In this document: piece after piece, positions 61,035 to 64,000 of the stretch
How positions within the stretch are numbered: position 1 is the stretch's first letter
Layout of the letters: each line of letters opens with the position of its first letter
Assembly (NCBI GenBank): GCA_016793325.1
Contig: JAEUKI010000055.1
Span: forward strand, 231,111-295,110
DNA: 64,000 nucleotides
Direction: 5' to 3'
DNA from: Myxococcales bacterium
GTDB lineage: Bacteria; Myxococcota_A; Polyangia; Polyangiales; Ga0077539
The notes under the pieces: generated by a model
Seen by the model: the letters and a program-made list of their open reading frames with translations, nothing else
What the model was told of the DNA's origin: nothing
Databases searched by the model: none
Made by a program: the position numbers and the translations under genes

Positions 61035-61978
61035 GAGAGCCGCCCGCGAATGTCTCGAATGAGCGCGTCGAGACCGTCGCGCAGCGCGACCTTGGGCTCG
61101 AACCCGAGGATCTGTCGCGCCCGCGTGATGTCCGGCTTTCGCTGCTTCGGATCGTCCGACGGGAGGGGCTTGTAGACGACCTCGGCGCCGCCGAGGAGCT
61201 CCGAGACGAGCTCGGCGAGCTGCTTGATCGTGAACTCGTGCGGGTTTCCGATGTTCACGGGGCCGTCGACCACCGCGGGCCGCGTCATGGACACGATGCC
61301 TTCGATGAGGTCGCTCGCGTAGCAAAACGAGCGCGTCTGCGAGCCGTCGCCGTAGATCGTCAACGGCGTCTTCTCGAGCGCTTGAACGACGAAGTTCGAC
61401 ACCACGCGCCCGTCGTCGAGCGCCATGCGCGGGCCGTACGTGTTGAAGATTCGAACCACCCTCGCGTCGACGCCCCACCGTCGTCGCGCGTCGAACAGCA
61501 GCGTCTCTGCGCAGCGCTTTCCTTCGTCGTAGCAAGCGCGCTCGCCGATGGGGTTCACGTGCCCCCAGTACGACTCGGGCTGCGGGTGCACGAGCGGATC
61601 GCCGTACACCTCCGAGGTCGACGCCTGAACGATCACGCACTTGCGCCCCCGCGCCGCCTCGATCACCCGTTGAATACCTGTGACGCTCGTCGTGAGCGTG
61701 AAGTACGGGTCTGCTTGGTAGTGCACCGGCGACGCTGGGCACGCGAAGTTGAAGATCTGCTCGGCGTACACGCCGATCGTCTCGCGCACATCGCCGAGCT
61801 CGAAGTGAAACCGCGGGCTCTTCATGGCGTCCGCGAGGTTCTCGAGCGTCCCGGTCACGAGGTTGTCGAGGCCGATGACCTCGTTGCCCTCGGCCAGAAG
61901 TCGATCGACCAGATGCGAGCCGAGAAATCCCGCCGCGCCTGTCACAAGTACCGTTCGTCTCGCTGCTCCGAGGCCCAT
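61004..61978 (-). CDS. UDP-glucuronate decarboxylase-type SDR (UXS-like)
   Basis: 324 residues from ATG 61978 with AAAGGAA 8 bases upstream. Extended short-chain dehydrogenase: VLVTGAAGFLGSHLVDRLLA (NAD-binding GxxGxxG), QASTSEVYGDPLVHPQPESY, and NPIGERACYDEGKRCAETLL with the Y-x3-K catalytic pair (YDEGK); this NPIGxRxCYDEGKR block is the signature of UDP-xylose synthase. TRSFCYASDLIEGIVSM and VNIGNPHEFTIKQLAELVSE follow. It would supply UDP-xylose or a related pentose donor for surface glycans; no donor-specific residue settles the product. No N-terminal membrane anchor. Confidence 0.9.
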   Translation of the reverse strand: MGLGAARRTVLVTGAAGFLGSHLVDRLLAEGNEVIGLDNLVTGTLENLADAMKSPRFHFELGDVRETIGVYAEQIFNFACPASPVHYQADPYFTLTTSVTGIQRVIEAARGRKCVIVQASTSEVYGDPLVHPQPESYWGHVNPIGERACYDEGKRCAETLLFDARRRWGVDARVVRIFNTYGPRMALDDGRVVSNFVVQALEKTPLTIYGDGSQTRSFCYASDLIEGIVSMTRPAVVDGPVNIGNPHEFTIKQLAELVSELLGGAEVVYKPLPSDDPKQRKPDITRARQILGFEPKVALRDGLDALIRDIRGRLSQRPRRAAAP

Positions 61979-62115
61979 TCGTCGTACGTTCCTTTCGTGC
62001 GGCTTGGCGCAACACCACGCCGCGACCGCGTCGCTCTACCACGCGTCAATCGCAGGCAGAAGGACACGAGCAGAGTAGCTTCGAGCCCGCAGCGTTGTAG
62101 GGTACGCGCGCTCGA

Positions 62116-63294
62116 ATGACGACCGAGGGTCACGCCCCGCGGCGATTGCCGCTGATCGATGCGCGCGCGAAAGGGCCCCGCGCCACCAAACCTCGCGCGA
62201 CGACCGCCGTCGCCGACCGACACGCGAGCACGTGGCGCGACGAAGCGCGCGCGGCCATCACGTCGCTCGAGAGCCTCGAGGCGCGCCTCGCGCTCACCGA
62301 CTCCGAGCGCGAAGGGACGCGCGCCGCGATCGCCGCGGGCCTGCCGCTCTCGATCACGCCCTACTACCTCTCGCTGATCGACCCGAACGACCCCGAAGAT
62401 CCCATTCGACGGCAGTGTGTTCCGCGCGCCGAAGAGCTCCGTGACAGCGAGGGAGAGCTCCGAGATCCCCTCGGCGAAGAGGCGTACTCGCCCGCGCCGA
62501 ACCTCGTGCAGCGCTACCCCGATCGCGCGCTCTTGCTCGTGACCGATCGCTGCTCTGTGTATTGCCGCTTCTGTACGCGCGCGCGCATGGTGGGCCGCGA
62601 CGGCGGGGCGCGCAGCGAAGAGCGCCTCCGTCCGGCGATCGACTACCTCCGCGTGCACCCCGAGGTGCGCGAGGTGCTGCTCTCCGGGGGCGATCCGTTG
62701 GTGATGTCCACGCCGCGGCTCGTGCGCGTGCTCGAGCTCGTGAAGTCCGTCCCTCACATCGACCTCCTTCGCATCGGAACGCGCGCGCCGGTCGTCCTTC
62801 CGTCCCGCATCACGCCCTCGTTGTGCCGCGCGCTGCGGTCGTTCGCGCCGCTCTGGGTGATGACGCACTTCAATCACCCTCGCGAGCTGACCGCGCGCGC
62901 GCGGGCTGCGTGCGAGCGGCTCGCGGATCACGGGATCCCGGTGATGAATCAGACCGTCTTGCTCCGTGGGATCAACGACGAGGCCTCGACCCTCGACGCG
63001 TTGTTTCGCGGCCTCGTGCGCGCGCGCGTGCGGCCGTACTATTTGCTCCAGTCCGACGTGATGCGCGGGACGGCGCACCTGAGGACGCCGCTCGCCAAGG
63101 GCCTCTCGCTCGTGGCCGAGCTCCAGGGCCGCCTGTCCGGGATCGCGCTGCCGAAGTTCGTGGTCGACACGCCGGGCGGTCACGGAAAAGTTCCCCTCGT
63201 GCCCGACGCGATCGTGCGGCGCGAGCCGGGAAAGACCTGGTTGCGCACGTGGCGCGGCGTCGAGGTCGCGTACCCGGATCCAATCGAGCCGTGA
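62116..63294 (+). CDS. kamA: Lysine 2,3-aminomutase (radical SAM)
   Basis: 392 residues. Radical SAM/PLP enzyme moving the amino group of L-lysine from C2 to C3. LLLVTDRCSVYCRFCTRARM has the CxxxCxxC iron-sulfur motif in the KamA form (EpmB has a different spacing context). Then VLLSGGDPLVMSTPRLVRV (SGGDPL), VMTHFNHPRELTARARAA (HFNHPxE), GIPVMNQTVLLRGINDE, and VVDTPGGHGKVPLVPDA with the PLP Lys. N-terminal RRLPLIDARAKGPRATKPR is longer than in some members. TAGGGT lies 12 bases upstream. Beta-lysine can feed peptide antibiotic or osmolyte pathways; none is seen here. Confidence 0.9.
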   Translation: MTTEGHAPRRLPLIDARAKGPRATKPRATTAVADRHASTWRDEARAAITSLESLEARLALTDSEREGTRAAIAAGLPLSITPYYLSLIDPNDPEDPIRRQCVPRAEELRDSEGELRDPLGEEAYSPAPNLVQRYPDRALLLVTDRCSVYCRFCTRARMVGRDGGARSEERLRPAIDYLRVHPEVREVLLSGGDPLVMSTPRLVRVLELVKSVPHIDLLRIGTRAPVVLPSRITPSLCRALRSFAPLWVMTHFNHPRELTARARAACERLADHGIPVMNQTVLLRGINDEASTLDALFRGLVRARVRPYYLLQSDVMRGTAHLRTPLAKGLSLVAELQGRLSGIALPKFVVDTPGGHGKVPLVPDAIVRREPGKTWLRTWRGVEVAYPDPIEP

Positions 63295-63339
63295 AATCCC
63301 TGGCCAACGAGCGAGCTGTCGATTTTTCGACGATGTCGC

Positions 63340-63368
63340 TTGACCACCCCGGGGGTGGGGGGTAGAAG
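63340..63368 (+). promoter_or_regulatory. rRNA operon promoter P1
   Basis: TTGACC (63340-63345), 17 bases, TAGAAG (63363-63368), followed by TCGCGCCCC, a GC-rich discriminator typical of stringently controlled rRNA promoters. Confidence 0.7.
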
Positions 63369-63472
63369 TCGCGCCCCCTCGGTGATCGAGACCGACAGGC
63401 GCAGCGAACGGCGGCCCTGTCAGGCGCTCGCAACGGTCGAAAGGCCAGCGAGAAACGATCACGAAAAGGCGC

Positions 63473-63478
63473 TTGACA
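63473..63478 (+). promoter_or_regulatory. Possible second rRNA -35 box (TTGACA)
   Basis: TTGACA is preceded by the same CGC as the other two boxes, but no good -10 hexamer lies 16-18 bases downstream (GAGACA/AGAGAC). A degenerate promoter at best. Confidence 0.3.
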
Positions 63479-63576
63479 GCGCTGAAGAGGTGTGAGAGAC
63501 ACACTCTCCACGGTTGACGAAACAAGTGTTCGTCGACGGGGCTCGGGACAAAAAGTGAAGCGTTGAAAAAATACGC

Positions 63577-63604
63577 TTGACACCCGCAGCAAAGAAGATA
63601 AAGT
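63577..63604 (+). promoter_or_regulatory. rRNA operon promoter P3
   Basis: TTGACA (63577-63582), 16 bases, TAAAGT (63599-63604), again followed by TCGCGCCCC. The matching discriminators at P1 and P3 suggest duplication and common control. Predicted leader to 16S is about 300 bases. Confidence 0.72.
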
Positions 63605-63907
63605 TCGCGCCCCGCTGACTGATGCGAAACAAGCACAGACAGCGGCGGTAGAGAGCACCGAGTCGGCGAAGCCGACCGGAGAGGCTCCTCGATCTTTGAA
63701 AACCTGATCGTGAAATGAAAGTTCGATGATCGTTAGCCCGATCAAAGAACTTCGATTCGAACCCTCTCGATACTCGCAAGAGTAGGGAGAGAGTTCGAAG
63801 CCGAGACGGCAAGAAATTGCCGAGCATATCAAGCCGGAAGAGCTTGAGCATCGGCTCTCGAAAATCAAAGCGGTCTTCGGACGCAAGTCTGAAGAGACGC
63901 AGAGTTT

Positions 63908-64000
<93 letters not shown>

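Larger units (their letters stand above)
63369..63907 (+). other. Long rRNA leader with boxA-like site and processing hairpin
   Basis: About 540 bases with no gene. Visible elements: GATCTTTGAAAAC at 63691-63703, a boxA-like antitermination sequence; a hairpin GTCGGC-GAA-GCCGAC at 63662-63676; a strong stem at 63756-63799 whose arms start TTCGAAC and end GTTCGAA around ACTC-GCAA-GAGT; and an imperfect repeat GTTGACGAA/TTCGTCGAC at 63513-63537. These fit a rrn leader that is cut by RNase III. Confidence 0.6.

Noticed and set aside
63473..63500. Second full rRNA promoter at the middle TTGACA
   Set aside because: The -35 matches but no acceptable -10 follows at 16-18 bp, so only a possible -35 box is listed.
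63459..63851. Minus-strand frame of 130 codons in the rRNA leader
   Set aside because: It covers the promoter and leader region of the rRNA operon and has no homology; chance frame in lower-GC DNA.

Overview
The window is very GC-rich, gene-dense chromosomal DNA from a large-genome soil-type bacterium, most likely a myxobacterium of the Polyangiales (Sandaracinaceae-like). The grounds are four: Hanks-type Ser/Thr kinases in several copies (three here), many secreted or lipid-anchored Cys-rich and beta-propeller proteins, frequent GTG/TTG starts with 4-bp start/stop overlaps, and the first ~93 bases of a 16S rRNA gene at the right edge with a deltaproteobacterial/myxobacterial-looking 5' end. 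The taxonomic call is an inference from one partial rRNA and gene style. No phage, IS element, CRISPR array or tRNA was recognised.

Layout. 0-2.4 kb: a Ser/Thr kinase (cut by the window edge) divergent from a sigma-70-like regulator, then a small secreted protein. 2.5-6.7 kb: a large anchored protein with a phosphodiester-glycosidase-like region, divergent from isochorismate synthase (menF). 6.7-9.1 kb: a YbjQ remnant, a haem-binding-domain protein, a ChaC-type gamma-glutamylcyclotransferase and a Uma2-type protein. 9.1-16.2 kb: a minus-strand set of uncharacterised proteins (one DUF1415-like) divergent from a VWA - MoxR ATPase - DUF2201 cassette. 16.2-19.4 kb: two paralogous membrane proteins and a lipoprotein with nine Cys-rich modules. 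19.5-25.8 kb: aldehyde dehydrogenase, TerB-like protein, MltD-type transglycosylase, TauE/SafE permease and an AmtB ammonium transporter preceded by an array of 11-bp-phased repeats. 25.8-31.4 kb: a propeller-like protein, a PLP lyase/decarboxylase, and a two-gene signalling operon coupling an Hpt/receiver protein to a Ser/Thr kinase-receiver fusion.

31.4-45.5 kb: small secreted proteins, an ECF sigma - FecR/TPR - secreted protein operon with a Trp-rich propeller lipoprotein downstream that shares its upstream promoter-like element, a PilZ protein, a 1001-residue metallopeptidase/PD40/outer-membrane-barrel fusion, and zinc-finger and membrane proteins. 45.5-51.1 kb: a tightly overlapping five-gene glycan operon (glycosyltransferase, methyltransferase, glycosyltransferase, methyltransferase, flippase) on the minus strand. 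51.2-55 kb: ErpA-type Fe-S carrier, polysaccharide deacetylase, GAF-GAF histidine kinase, DksA. 55-61 kb: secreted lipoproteins, a TPR/PEGA/barrel protein coupled to a third Ser/Thr kinase. 61-64 kb: UDP-glucuronate decarboxylase-type enzyme, lysine 2,3-aminomutase, and an rRNA operon promoter/leader region running into 16S rRNA.

Themes. Signalling is the dominant function: three Ser/Thr kinases, two sigma factors, a histidine kinase, a phosphorelay, PilZ and DksA. A second theme is envelope and surface biology (flippase operon, UXS-type sugar nucleotide enzyme, deacetylase, lytic transglycosylase, lipoproteins, barrels). The most promising undescribed material is the shared bipartite promoter element around the ECF/FecR operon, the Hpt/REC plus kinase-REC operon, the VWA-MoxR-DUF2201 cassette, and the phased repeats upstream of amtB. 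Coordinates of starts are my choice from RBS, overlap and domain evidence, and several are uncertain by a few codons.
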